Of a stretch of 64,000 nt of DNA, positions 29,186 to 37,776 are shown piece after piece (within the stretch, counting starts at the first letter, position 1; every line of letters begins with the position of its first letter). Location of the stretch: NCBI RefSeq assembly GCF_021631985.1, contig NZ_CP070225.1, positions 1,798,001 through 1,862,000 of the forward strand, given 5' to 3'. The notes under the pieces are model-generated. The model worked only from the letters and a program-made list of their open reading frames with translations. It did not search any database and was not told the origin of the DNA. Made by a program: the position numbers and the translations under genes. The stretch is from Sandaracinus amylolyticus (GTDB lineage: Bacteria > Myxococcota_A > Polyangia > Polyangiales > Sandaracinaceae).

Positions 29186-29701
29186 ATGCGGAAGACAGTC
29201 ATCGTCGGCGCGCTGCTCTTCGGGGCGTGCCAGGGGACGGGCGCGGACCCCGTCGTCGCGGATCTGCCGGCGGGCGACCCGGTGCCGATCGATCTCTCGC
29301 ATCGTGGCTCGGCGCGCTCGCGCGCGGATCTGACGTGCGAGCTGACTGCGCCGGAGGACGAGGTCGACGCGTTCTTCGCGACGCGCACGCGCGTGTACGT
29401 GGTCGCGGTCGGGCGCGAGGATGCCGGCGAAGAGGGCGTGTTCGGCGTGTACGACGAGGAGACCGGGTGCGCCGCGGAGTGCCTCGTGGTCTGCGAGGAT
29501 CGGTGGATCTGCTCGACGCTGCAGTGCGGTGAGCGCGACGCGCCGGACGGCGATCCCGACCAGATGAACGACGAGCTCGAGGACAACGGGTTCCCCGTGC
29601 CGGGGCGCGAGCCGCGCGGAGACGAGCCGCGCGAGCCCGGCGGCGGCGGCGACGGGCCGTTCGATCCGCCGGACCCGGGCCCGATGCCGCCGGGGATCTG
29701 A
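29186..29701 (+). CDS. Small secreted lipoprotein, Cys-containing, Pro/Gly-rich tail
   Basis: A 171-residue lipoprotein (lipobox LLFGAC). The middle holds eight Cys residues in a pattern (LTCEL, TGCAAECLVVC, WICSTLQCG) that suggests disulfides. The last 45 residues are Pro/Gly/Asp-rich and disordered. No known domain is recognised. It diverges from the methyltransferase fusion; a partial copy of the dispersed repeat follows its stop. Confidence 0.7.
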   Translation: MRKTVIVGALLFGACQGTGADPVVADLPAGDPVPIDLSHRGSARSRADLTCELTAPEDEVDAFFATRTRVYVVAVGREDAGEEGVFGVYDEETGCAAECLVVCEDRWICSTLQCGERDAPDGDPDQMNDELEDNGFPVPGREPRGDEPREPGGGGDGPFDPPDPGPMPPGI

Positions 29702-29710
29702 GCGGCTCGA

Positions 29711-29735
29711 GACCGTCGAAGATCGGCTCGCCCGC
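29711..29735. repeat. Dispersed repeat, partial copy 3
   Basis: The segment GACCGTCGAAGATCGGCTCG followed by CCCGC aligns with 4817-4842 with one deletion and a few substitutions. The GCGCGC hairpin half of the element is missing here. It lies between the converging lipoprotein and LplT-PlsC genes, like the other two copies. Confidence 0.6.
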
Positions 29736-29758
29736 GGGTCGAGGACTCCTGCAAGCGC

Positions 29759-31636
29759 CTAACGCGCGTCGCCGCGCAGGGTCTGCACCGCGTGCTGCAG
29801 GCGCTCCGCGGTCGCGTCGCCGGGCGCGATCGCGTCGCCGATCTCGAGCTCGATCTTCGAGCGGAAGCGGCGTGGACGCTTCGCCATCGCCGGCCCACCG
29901 CGGCGGCTGAACCAGCTGCCCCAGAGGCCCTTGAGCGCCATCGGGTACACCGGCACCGGGACGCTCGCGACGATCCGCTCGACGCCCGGGCGGAACGGCG
30001 CGATCTCGCCGGTGTACGTGAGCGCGCCCTCGGGGAAGATGCAGACGAGCTCGCCCTCGGCGAGCGCACGATCGATCTCCGCGAACGCCTTCTCGACGAG
30101 CTCGGGCTTCTCCTTGCGGCCCGCGATCGGGATCGCGCGCGCGATGCCGAACATCCACTTGAGCAGGGGGATCTCGAAGATCTTCCACCACATCACGAAG
30201 CGGATCGGGCGCGACGACGCGGCCGCGAGGATCAGCGCGTCGACGTACGCGACGTGGTTGCACACGAGCAGCGCCGGGCCCTCGCTCGGGATCTTCTCGA
30301 TGCCCTTCACGCGCAGCCGATACATCGTGTGCATCAGCAGCCACACGAGGAACCGGAAGAGGAACTCGGGGAGCAGCGTGTAGATGTAGAGCGCGACCAG
30401 CGCGTTCATCACGCCGGCGGCGAGGAAGAGCTGCGGGATCGTGAGCCCGAGGCCGAGCAGCACGATCGCGACGCCCGCCGCGCCGACGATGAAGATGGCG
30501 TTGACGATGTTGTTCGCGGCGATGATGCGCGACCGCTTCGTCGGGTCGCTGCGGTGCTGGATCATCGCGTTGAGCGGCACGCTGTAGAAGCCGCCGAACA
30601 CGCCGAGCAGCGCGAGGTCCATGAGGATGCGCCAGTTGCTCGAGTCGGCGAGCACGGCGAACGGCCCTTCGACGACGGCGGGCGCGACGTGCCACTCGCT
30701 CGCGAGGAAGAGATCGATCGCGAAGAACGTGATGCCGATCGATCCGAAGGGGACGAGGCCGAGCTCGATCACGCGTCCGCTGAGGCGCTCGCAGAGCAGC
30801 GAGCCGATGCCGACGCCGAGCGAGAACACGATGAGCAGCAGCGTGACGACCTCGGGCGATCCGTGGAGCACGTCCTCGACGAAGCCGGGGAGCTGCGCGA
30901 GAAAGAGCGCGCCGACGAACCAGAACCACGAGTTGCCGAGCACCGAGAGCCAGACCGCGCGGTTCTCGCGCGCGTACCCGATGACGCGCCACGTCTGGAC
31001 GAAGACGTTCGGATCGATGTGCAAGCTCGGCATCGCCGAGGGGACCTGCGGCACGCCGCGGCTCGCGACGTAGCCCGCGATCGCGACGACGACGATCGTG
31101 ATCGCGACTGCATGCACGCCCCAGCCCTGCTGCGCGACGAGCACACCGCCGAGCATCGTGCCGCCGAGGATCGCGACGTACGTGCCCATCTCGACGAGGC
31201 CGTTGCCGCCGACGAGCTCGTCCTCGCGCAGCACGGAGGGCAGGATCGCGAACTTCACCGGGCCGAAGATCGCGGCCTGCAGCCCGAGCATGAAGAGCAG
31301 GGCGAGCAGGAGGATCGCGCTGCCCGAGAAGAGCGCGAACGCGGCGACGAGCATCACCGCGATCTCCATGAGCTTCGTCCAGCGCACGAGGCGCGACTTC
31401 TCCATCTTCTCGGCGAGCTGTCCGGCGGTCGCGGAGAAGATGAAGAAGGGCAGGATGAGCAGACCGCTCGCGAGGTTCACGAGCGCGTCGCGCGAGAGCG
31501 AGACGTCGCTCGGTGGCGTGAGCGTGAAGAGGATGACGAGCGCGTTCTTGAAGACGTTGTCGTTGAACGCGCCGAGGAACTGGGTCCAGAAGAACGGGGC
31601 GAAGCGCGTCTCGGCGAGCAGGCGGGACTGGCTCAT
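29759..31636 (-). CDS. LplT-like flippase fused to PlsC acyltransferase
   Basis: A 625-residue inner-membrane protein. Residues 1-400 are an MFS transporter of the lysophospholipid flippase LplT type (FFWTQFLGAFNDNVFKNALV start, GFYSVPLNAMIQHRSDP). Residues about 425-625 are a 1-acylglycerol-phosphate acyltransferase domain with NHVAYVD (His-x4-Asp catalytic pair) and FPEGALTYTG. Together they would move lysophospholipid inward and re-acylate it. Unlike the Aas-type three-part fusions, the acyl-ACP/CoA ligase part is absent, so acyl donors come from elsewhere. It follows the SDR gene by 62 nt and may share its transcript. It faces the repeat at 29711. Confidence 0.88.
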   Translation of the reverse strand: MSQSRLLAETRFAPFFWTQFLGAFNDNVFKNALVILFTLTPPSDVSLSRDALVNLASGLLILPFFIFSATAGQLAEKMEKSRLVRWTKLMEIAVMLVAAFALFSGSAILLLALLFMLGLQAAIFGPVKFAILPSVLREDELVGGNGLVEMGTYVAILGGTMLGGVLVAQQGWGVHAVAITIVVVAIAGYVASRGVPQVPSAMPSLHIDPNVFVQTWRVIGYARENRAVWLSVLGNSWFWFVGALFLAQLPGFVEDVLHGSPEVVTLLLIVFSLGVGIGSLLCERLSGRVIELGLVPFGSIGITFFAIDLFLASEWHVAPAVVEGPFAVLADSSNWRILMDLALLGVFGGFYSVPLNAMIQHRSDPTKRSRIIAANNIVNAIFIVGAAGVAIVLLGLGLTIPQLFLAAGVMNALVALYIYTLLPEFLFRFLVWLLMHTMYRLRVKGIEKIPSEGPALLVCNHVAYVDALILAAASSRPIRFVMWWKIFEIPLLKWMFGIARAIPIAGRKEKPELVEKAFAEIDRALAEGELVCIFPEGALTYTGEIAPFRPGVERIVASVPVPVYPMALKGLWGSWFSRRGGPAMAKRPRRFRSKIELEIGDAIAPGDATAERLQHAVQTLRGDAR

Positions 31637-31698
31637 CGTTCACCGTCCAGGGCGGAGTCGAGAGAGAGGACTGCCGCTCGCGAGCCGCGTTGCTCGCG

Positions 31699-32469
31699 TC
31701 ACTTCGGCGCCATGCGCAGCGCGCCGTCGATGCGGATGACGGTGCCGTTGAGGTACGCGTTGTCGACGATGCTCAGCGCGAGGCGCGCGTACTCGGTCGG
31801 GTCGCCGAGGCGCGACGGGTTGGGGATCGCGGCGGCCAGCGACTTGCGCGCTTCTTCGGGCAGCGCCGCGAGCATCGGCGTGTCGAAGGTGCCGGGCGCG
31901 ATCGTCATCACGCGCACGCCGACCTTCGCGAGGTCGCGCGCGGCGGGCAGCGTCATCGCGACGACCGCGCCCTTGCTCGCGCTGTACGCGACCTGACCGA
32001 TCTGACCTTCGAACGCAGCGACCGACGCGGTGCCGATGATCACGCCGCGCTGTCCGTCGGCGAGCGGCGGGGCCTTCGCCATCGCGGCGGCGGCGAGGCG
32101 CAGCACGTTGAACGTGCCGACGAGGTTCACGTCGATGACCTTGCGGAAGAGCTCGAGGTCGTGCGGCTTGCCGTCCTTGTCGACGGTGCGCGCGGCCCAG
32201 CCGACGCCCGCGCACGCGACCGCGACGCGCAGCGGCCCGCGCGATGCGGCGTCGTCGATCACCGCGCTCATCGCCGCGCCGTCGGCGACGTCGGCGGGTG
32301 CGGCGAACGCGCGATCACCGCCGATCGCCGCCGCGAGCGCCTTCGCGCGATCGGCATCGCGATCGACGATTGCGACGTTCGCGCCGCGCGCTGCGAGCGC
32401 CTCCACCGTGGCGCGTCCGAGCCCCGACGCGCCGCCCGTGACCAGTGCGACCGATCCGTGCAGATCCAT
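31699..32469 (-). CDS. SDR dehydrogenase, 3-hydroxyacyl-CoA dehydrogenase type
   Basis: A 256-residue short-chain dehydrogenase. NAD-binding TGGASGLGRAT at the N-terminus, NAG-equivalent ACAGVGW, and the catalytic pair in VAYSASKGAVVAM (Tyr-x3-Lys). The loop TVDKDGKPHDLELFRKVIDV and the APGTFDTPML block resemble the type 2 3-hydroxyacyl-CoA dehydrogenase (HSD10) group, which oxidises 3-hydroxyacyl-CoA in beta-oxidation or branched-chain breakdown. The substrate is inferred from this similarity. It lies upstream of the LplT-PlsC gene on the same strand. Confidence 0.88.
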   Translation of the reverse strand: MDLHGSVALVTGGASGLGRATVEALAARGANVAIVDRDADRAKALAAAIGGDRAFAAPADVADGAAMSAVIDDAASRGPLRVAVACAGVGWAARTVDKDGKPHDLELFRKVIDVNLVGTFNVLRLAAAAMAKAPPLADGQRGVIIGTASVAAFEGQIGQVAYSASKGAVVAMTLPAARDLAKVGVRVMTIAPGTFDTPMLAALPEEARKSLAAAIPNPSRLGDPTEYARLALSIVDNAYLNGTVIRIDGALRMAPK

Positions 32470-32518
32470 GCGCGCGATCTAACCCGACCGAGCGTCGCGG
32501 CGGAAGCGCGCTCCCGAA

Positions 32519-34192
32519 TCAGTACGGGCTGTCGCGGTAGCCTTCGACGCGGGTGTCGCCGCCGCTCTCGTCGCCGCCGCCACCCCCACCGCCGCCGCCA
32601 CCGCCGCCTCCCGGGCGACGGATGAGCGTGAGGCGCGCCTCGACCTCCATCGAGGCGCCGTGGACGGTCTCGGTGACCGTCGTCGGGCGGAAGCCCGGGC
32701 GCGAGAACGTCAGCTCGAGCTCGCGGCCCTCGGTCGCGAGCTCACCGACGAGCTCGACCTGCGCGGGCGTCGGGCCGTACGCGCGTCCCGCGATCTCCAC
32801 CGTCGCGCCGGGCGGAGTCGAGCGCAGCGACACCATCAGCGTGCGCACCGGCTCCGTCGGCTGCGGCGCGGTGCCCGTCGTGTCCGGCGTCGGCATCACG
32901 GCCCCGAGCGCGTCGGTCGGCGAGGTCGTGGGGTCGTGCGGCGGCGACGCGGTGGACGGCGTCGGCAGCACGGTCGTCTCGGCGGCCTCGGCGCCGCCGA
33001 CCATGCCGGTCGCGTACGCACCGATGCCGCCGACCGCCGCGAGCACCGCGACGATCGCGAGCGCCATCGGCGCCTTCGACCTCTTCTCCTCGGGCGCCGC
33101 GCTCATCGGCGCGGGCGGGAGCGCGCCGGAGGGCATCCCCGCCGGCGGCGACTGCGGCCCGACCGTGTGCACGCCACTGATCGGCGTGCCGCCCGTCGAC
33201 ATCGAGAGATCGACCTCGCGGCTGTGCGAGGCCGTCAGGTGGAGGCCGTCTCCGCCGCCCTGCTTCAGCGCGACGAGCAGCGCTTCCATGTCCGGGTAGC
33301 GGTCGGCGGCCTTCTTCTCGAGGCACTTGAAGACGACGGCCTGCAGCTCCGGCGGGATCGGCGGCTTGCCGGAGGGCACCGTCATCGGCGGCACCGGCTC
33401 GCGCACGTGATCCATCAGGATCTGCATCTGGTTCTCGCGGTTGAACGGCACCCGGCCGGTCAACATCTCGTAGAGCATCACGCCGATGGCGTAGATGTCC
33501 GTGCGGCCGTCGACGTGCTCGCCCTGGATCTGCTCGGGCGACATGTACTTGGGCGAGCCCATGAACACGCCGGCCTGCGTGAGATCCTCGTCGGGGTTCT
33601 GACCGTCGATCTCCTTGACGAGACCGAAGTCGAGCACCTTGACGTAGTCCTCGCCGTCGCGGTCGACGAGCATCACGTTGCCCGGCTTCATGTCGCGATG
33701 GATGACGCCGAGGCGATGCGCTTCGCGGAGCGAGCGGCAGATCTGCTTCGCGATGTTGATCGAGCGGTCCGCGGAGAACGGGCCTTCCTGGGTCAGGCCG
33801 CGCTTGAGCGTGCGCCCGTTCACCAGCTCCATCGCGATGTAGTAGATGCCGCCGTCGCCCTGACCGTAGTCGAACACCGTGACGGTGTTCGGGTGCGTCA
33901 GCTTCGCGACCGTGGCGGCCTCGAGGAAGAAGCGCTTGCGGAACTCGGGATCCTTCTCCTCGTCGTGCTTGAGCGAGAGGATCTTGATGGCGACGAGACG
34001 ACCGAGCGGAGCCTGCTCGGCCTTGTACACGACGCCCATACCGCCGCGAGCGATCGGCGAAAGGATCCGGAAACGATCGGAGACGACCTTGCCGATGAGC
34101 GGGTCGGTCTCGCCCGTCTTGCCCGTGCGCACCGGGGGAGCGTTGATCTCCTCCGGAACGACTCCGTTGTCCTTCGGGCTCGGGACGCTCAT
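32519..34192 (-). CDS. Ser/Thr protein kinase with C-terminal PEGA domain
   Basis: A 557-residue kinase. The kinase domain is at about residues 40-315: ARGGMGVVY loop, Lys70 in VAIK, HRDMKPGN at 165-172, DFG at 188-190 and MSPEQ. A Pro-rich linker, one membrane segment (about 388-410) and a Thr/Pro-rich stretch follow. A PEGA-type beta domain (about 470-535; RSTPPGATVEIAGRAYGPTP) precedes a 14-residue poly-Gly tract. The outer part may bind surface polymers. ATG 34192 starts the conserved N-terminus; the longer frame upstream is not coding-like. An 8-bp inverted repeat lies 29 nt upstream. Confidence 0.9.
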   Translation of the reverse strand: MSVPSPKDNGVVPEEINAPPVRTGKTGETDPLIGKVVSDRFRILSPIARGGMGVVYKAEQAPLGRLVAIKILSLKHDEEKDPEFRKRFFLEAATVAKLTHPNTVTVFDYGQGDGGIYYIAMELVNGRTLKRGLTQEGPFSADRSINIAKQICRSLREAHRLGVIHRDMKPGNVMLVDRDGEDYVKVLDFGLVKEIDGQNPDEDLTQAGVFMGSPKYMSPEQIQGEHVDGRTDIYAIGVMLYEMLTGRVPFNRENQMQILMDHVREPVPPMTVPSGKPPIPPELQAVVFKCLEKKAADRYPDMEALLVALKQGGGDGLHLTASHSREVDLSMSTGGTPISGVHTVGPQSPPAGMPSGALPPAPMSAAPEEKRSKAPMALAIVAVLAAVGGIGAYATGMVGGAEAAETTVLPTPSTASPPHDPTTSPTDALGAVMPTPDTTGTAPQPTEPVRTLMVSLRSTPPGATVEIAGRAYGPTPAQVELVGELATEGRELELTFSRPGFRPTTVTETVHGASMEVEARLTLIRRPGGGGGGGGGGGGGDESGGDTRVEGYRDSPY

Positions 34193-34220
34193 GCGGGAAA
34201 GGACCCCCTCTGACGACGGG

Positions 34221-34245
34221 TCATTGGGTTCCCCGACCCCAATGA
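34221..34245 (-). promoter_or_regulatory. Inverted repeat in the kinase leader
   Basis: TCATTGGG (34221-34228) and CCCAATGA (34238-34245) form a perfect 8-bp inverted repeat with a 9-nt spacer, just upstream of the PEGA kinase start. A TACACT box at 34259-34264 on the minus strand would place it in the transcribed leader. It may be an operator or an RNA hairpin. Confidence 0.35.
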
Positions 34246-34353
34246 TGTCGTCCAGCCGAGTGTACCCCAAATGCACTGTTCGTCTATAGCCACGTTGTTT
34301 CCAGCCGTGGCGTACACAGGCAGCGAAAACGGCGGGGTTTTGTGGGTCTGGGG

Positions 34354-35481
34354 TCAGGGCTCCCAGGTCAACAGGCGACACTCGATGGCGCCATTGAAGA
34401 GCCGGTGGGACGCGACCGGCTCCGGGAGAAGACCTTCGGGCGGCGGCGCCTGGAGCAAGAGGCTCAGCCGGTGGCCGCGGAGGGCGGGACGGATCGCGGC
34501 GAGCTCGTCCCAGAAGGCGCGCACGTCGAGGCGCACTCCATAGGGCGGGTTCGCGACGAGCTCGGTGGGCGCGTGCGCGAGCGAGAGATCGCGGAGCGAA
34601 GCACGCCGGAAACGTGCGCGAGACACGGCGCGCTTCGCGTTCGACTCGGCGAGCGAGATGGTACGGGGATCGACGTCGAGACCGAGGATCTCGGGGCCGC
34701 TCGGGCGCTCGTTCGCGCGCGCCTCGTCGCGCATGGTGCGGAACGCGGCGCGCTCGCGCGCATCGTGGCTGGCCCAGCGCTCGACGCCGAAGCGATCACG
34801 CGCGATGCCGGGCGCGACGTCGCGCGCCCAGAGATCGGCCTCGATGGGGATCGTGCCCGAGCCACAGGTGGGATCGATCAGCGGGCGCTCGCGATCCCAG
34901 CCCGAGAGGCGCAGCAGCGCGGCGGCGAGCGTCTCCTTGAGCGGCGCTTCGCCGATCGCGCGGCGCCATCCGCGTCGATGCAGCGACTCGCCCGAGACGT
35001 CGAGGTGCACCGACGCTTCGTCCTTCGCGATGTGCACGAAGATCGCGACGTCGGGATCCTCGCGATCGACGTTCGGTCGTGCGCCGGTGTGATCGCGGAG
35101 GCGATCGACGATCGCGTCCTTCGTCTTCTGCGCGACGAACGCGGTGTGGGTGAGCGCGCTCTGCTTGCTGATCGCGCTGACCGCGAGGGTGTGGCGCGGC
35201 GTGAGCCAGCGCTCCCACTCGACGTCGCGCGTGCCCGCGTAGAGCGCCTCGCCGTCGGGCGCGGGAAAGCGCGCGATCGGCATCAGCACGCGCACGCCGA
35301 TGCGCGAGTGCAGGCACGCGCGGAACGCGTGATCGATCGTGCCCTCGAAGCGCGCGCCGCCGCGATCGGCGCGCACCTTGTGGAGGCGCAGCTCGCGCAG
35401 CTCGTCCTTCAGCGCGAGCTCGGTCCCCGCGGCGCAGGTGACGAAGAACGGCTGGAAGCGGTCTTCGCGCTCGACGCTCAC
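34354..35481 (-). CDS. THUMP-domain RNA methyltransferase (RlmL N-half type)
   Basis: A 375-residue SAM-dependent RNA methyltransferase. The N-terminal half (about 1-150) carries the ferredoxin-like/THUMP region (FVTCAAGTELALKDELREL start; VSGESLHRRGWRRAIGEAPL end). The C-terminal catalytic half has LIDPTCGSGTIPIEADL and the NPPYGVRLD motif that marks guanine-N2 methylation. The overall layout matches the first half of E. coli RlmL (23S rRNA G2445). The target here is inferred. It begins at GTG 35481, overlapping the argS stop by 4 nt (GTGA), so its translation is coupled to argS. Confidence 0.88.
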   Translation of the reverse strand: MSVEREDRFQPFFVTCAAGTELALKDELRELRLHKVRADRGGARFEGTIDHAFRACLHSRIGVRVLMPIARFPAPDGEALYAGTRDVEWERWLTPRHTLAVSAISKQSALTHTAFVAQKTKDAIVDRLRDHTGARPNVDREDPDVAIFVHIAKDEASVHLDVSGESLHRRGWRRAIGEAPLKETLAAALLRLSGWDRERPLIDPTCGSGTIPIEADLWARDVAPGIARDRFGVERWASHDARERAAFRTMRDEARANERPSGPEILGLDVDPRTISLAESNAKRAVSRARFRRASLRDLSLAHAPTELVANPPYGVRLDVRAFWDELAAIRPALRGHRLSLLLQAPPPEGLLPEPVASHRLFNGAIECRLLTWEP

Positions 35482-37208
35482 ATGCGCTCGAGGACTTCGA
35501 TGCCGAGCAGCGCGAGGCCGCGGCGGAGCTGACGCACGACGATGGCGGTGAGCGCGAGACGCGACTCGCGCGTCGGCCCTTCGGCCTTGAGCACCGGGCA
35601 CGCCTCGTAGAACGTGCTGAAGTCGCGGGCGACGGCGTAGAGGTGATCGGTGAGGAGGTGCGGCTGGCAGGTGTCGGCCGCGGCGTGCACGACGTCGGCG
35701 AACTTCGCGAGCTGGCGCGCGAGCGCGAGCTCGGCAGGCTCGGTGAGCGTCATCGACGCGGGCGCGAAGCTGCGCTCGTCGAGCGCCGCCTTGCGGAAGA
35801 TCGAGAGCACGCGCGCGGCCGCGTACTGCATGTAAGGCCCGGCGTTGCCCTTGAACTCGATGAGCTTCTCGAAGTCGAACTGGTAGTCGCTGAGCCGGTT
35901 CTGGCGCAGATCGCTGTACTTCACGGCGCCGATCCCGACTGCGCGCGCGACGTTCGCGATCTGATCGTCGGGGATGTCGAGGCCCGCTTCGCGCACCACC
36001 GCGGCGGCGCGTGCTTCCGCCTCGTCGAGCAGCGACGCGAGCGTCAACGCGTTGCCTTCGCGCGTCGCGAGCGCGGTGCCGCTGCTGCCGAGCACCATCC
36101 CGAAGCCGACGTGCTCGAGCTGCATCGTGATGCCGAGCATCTGCACGACGCCGAAGAGCTGCTCGAAGTGCTGCGACTGGCGCGAGTCGACGACGTAGAT
36201 CGCGCGATCGACGCCGAGCGACTTGCGGTGCTCGACCGTCGCGATGTCGGTCGTCGAGTAGAGGAACGCGCCGTCCTTCTTGCGGATCAGGAACGGCGTC
36301 TTCTGCTTCGCGAGCTTGTTCGCGACGTTCTCGAGCTCGTTGAAGAAGACGCAGATCGCGCCCTGGTCCTCGCGCGCGAGGTGCTTCGCGAGGAGCTCGT
36401 CGACGACGCCCGGGAGCATCGGCTCGTAGAAGCTCTCGCCCTTCCACCACTCGAACGAGACGCCGAGGCGCTCGTAGACCTTGTCGTTCTCGGCGCGCGT
36501 GATCGCGACGAAGCGCTCCCAGAGCGCGCGGTTCGCGGCGTCGCCCGACTGCAGCTTCGCGAGCTCGCGGCGCGCCTCGTCGGCGAACGACTCGTCGTCC
36601 TTCGCGCGCTTCTTCGCCTCGACGTAGATGCCCTCGAGCTGCGCGAGCGAGAGCGACGCGACCGCGGCGTCACCGCCGCCGAACGCGCGCAGGCCCGCGA
36701 TCAAGAGGCCGTACTGCGTGCCCCAGTCGCCGAGGTGGTTGTCGCCGATCACCTCGTGGCCCTGGAACCGCAGGAGCTGCACCAGCGCGTGGCCGATGAT
36801 CGTCGAGCGCAGGTGGCCGACGTGCATCTGCTTCGCGATGTTCGGGCTCGAGTAGTCGACGACGATCTTCTGCTTCGCGTCGGTCTCGGGCACGCCGTCG
36901 CGCGCGTCCTTCAGGGACTCGGCGAGGCGCGCGGCGATCCACGCGTCGGCGAGGCGGATGTTGAGGAACCCGGGGCCCGCGACGGTCGCCTCCGCGATCG
37001 CTTCGTGCGAGCGCAGGGCTTCGGCGACCTTCTCGGCGAGCTCGCGCGGCGGACGCTTCTGCTGCTTGGCGAGCGGCATCACGCCGTTCACCTGGTAGTC
37101 GCCGTGCTTCGGGTCCTGCGTGGGGCGCAGGATCGCGGGCGCCTTCACGCCCAGGGTGTCCTCGATCGCCTTGGAGGCGAGTGCATCGAGGAATCGTTCG
37201 ATCCGCAT
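35478..37208 (-). CDS. argS: Arginyl-tRNA synthetase
   Basis: Class I synthetase that charges tRNA-Arg, 576 residues, the normal length. The N-terminal Add1 domain is followed by the HIGH-type motif HVGHLRSTIIG in VDYSSPNIAKQMHVGHLR. DNHLGDWGTQYGLLI comes next, then the KMSKS-equivalent region in GSSGTALATREGNALTLASL, where ArgS commonly lacks the full KMSKS. An anticodon-binding helical domain ends the protein. The ATG at 37208 fits the conserved start MRIERFLDALASKAIED. It overlaps the downstream methyltransferase by 4 nt. Confidence 0.96.
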   Translation of the reverse strand: MRIERFLDALASKAIEDTLGVKAPAILRPTQDPKHGDYQVNGVMPLAKQQKRPPRELAEKVAEALRSHEAIAEATVAGPGFLNIRLADAWIAARLAESLKDARDGVPETDAKQKIVVDYSSPNIAKQMHVGHLRSTIIGHALVQLLRFQGHEVIGDNHLGDWGTQYGLLIAGLRAFGGGDAAVASLSLAQLEGIYVEAKKRAKDDESFADEARRELAKLQSGDAANRALWERFVAITRAENDKVYERLGVSFEWWKGESFYEPMLPGVVDELLAKHLAREDQGAICVFFNELENVANKLAKQKTPFLIRKKDGAFLYSTTDIATVEHRKSLGVDRAIYVVDSRQSQHFEQLFGVVQMLGITMQLEHVGFGMVLGSSGTALATREGNALTLASLLDEAEARAAAVVREAGLDIPDDQIANVARAVGIGAVKYSDLRQNRLSDYQFDFEKLIEFKGNAGPYMQYAAARVLSIFRKAALDERSFAPASMTLTEPAELALARQLAKFADVVHAAADTCQPHLLTDHLYAVARDFSTFYEACPVLKAEGPTRESRLALTAIVVRQLRRGLALLGIEVLERM

Positions 37209-37279
37209 AGGCGCGCGTTCTTACCACCGAGCGCGGCGGACTGCATGATCCCGCGCGCCGGACGCGATATCGTGCGGCC

Positions 37280-37747
37280 GTGCGCAGGATCGTATGTGCC
37301 GTCGGCGTGGGGCTCGGGTTGGCCTCGGTGATCGTGACCTCGCTCGCGGCGTGCTCGTGCGACAACCCATCGCCGCCCGTGATGTCGTCGTGTGATCGCG
37401 CCTCGGCGAGCGCAGTGGTCACGGCGTTGGAGATCCTCCGCGTCGAGGAGATCCACGGTCTGCAGGGCGGGACCCACGTGGAGGTCGACGTGCGCGTCGT
37501 GGGGAGCGCGCTCGGTGCGTGCATCGCGCAGCGCACCGAGCTGCGCGGACCTTCGGGCGTGGTGGAGTCGAACGCGTCGAACGTGCCGCTGCGTGGGAGC
37601 GACACCGACGCGACGAGCGCGCCGATCCTGCTCTTCCCGCCCACGGCGCCGTCCATCTCGGACGTGCCGCTCACGCTCGTCGTGGAGATCGGTGGTCGCA
37701 CCGCGGCGCGCGAGCTCGAGACGCTCGCGCACGATGGCGGGCCCTGA
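37280..37747 (+). CDS. Small lipoprotein, unknown function
   Basis: A 155-residue protein starting at GTG 37280. A hydrophobic signal ends in a lipobox (SLAAC). The mature region starts with CDNPSPP and has VTALEILRVEEIHGLQGGTH, VVGSALGACIAQRTELRG and a Thr/Asp-rich loop. It is probably one immunoglobulin-like beta fold. No family recognised. It diverges from argS and leads into aroC, 29 nt away, so they may share a transcript without a functional link. Confidence 0.65.
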   Translation: MRRIVCAVGVGLGLASVIVTSLAACSCDNPSPPVMSSCDRASASAVVTALEILRVEEIHGLQGGTHVEVDVRVVGSALGACIAQRTELRGPSGVVESNASNVPLRGSDTDATSAPILLFPPTAPSISDVPLTLVVEIGGRTAARELETLAHDGGP

Positions 37748-37776
37748 GGCGCTGCGCGTTCTAGACTCCGCGCCTC

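Noticed and set aside
32571..32616. CCG/CCGCC-rich tract that could be a frameshift hotspot
   Set aside because: It encodes the poly-Gly tail of the PEGA kinase and the frame stays open to a normal stop.
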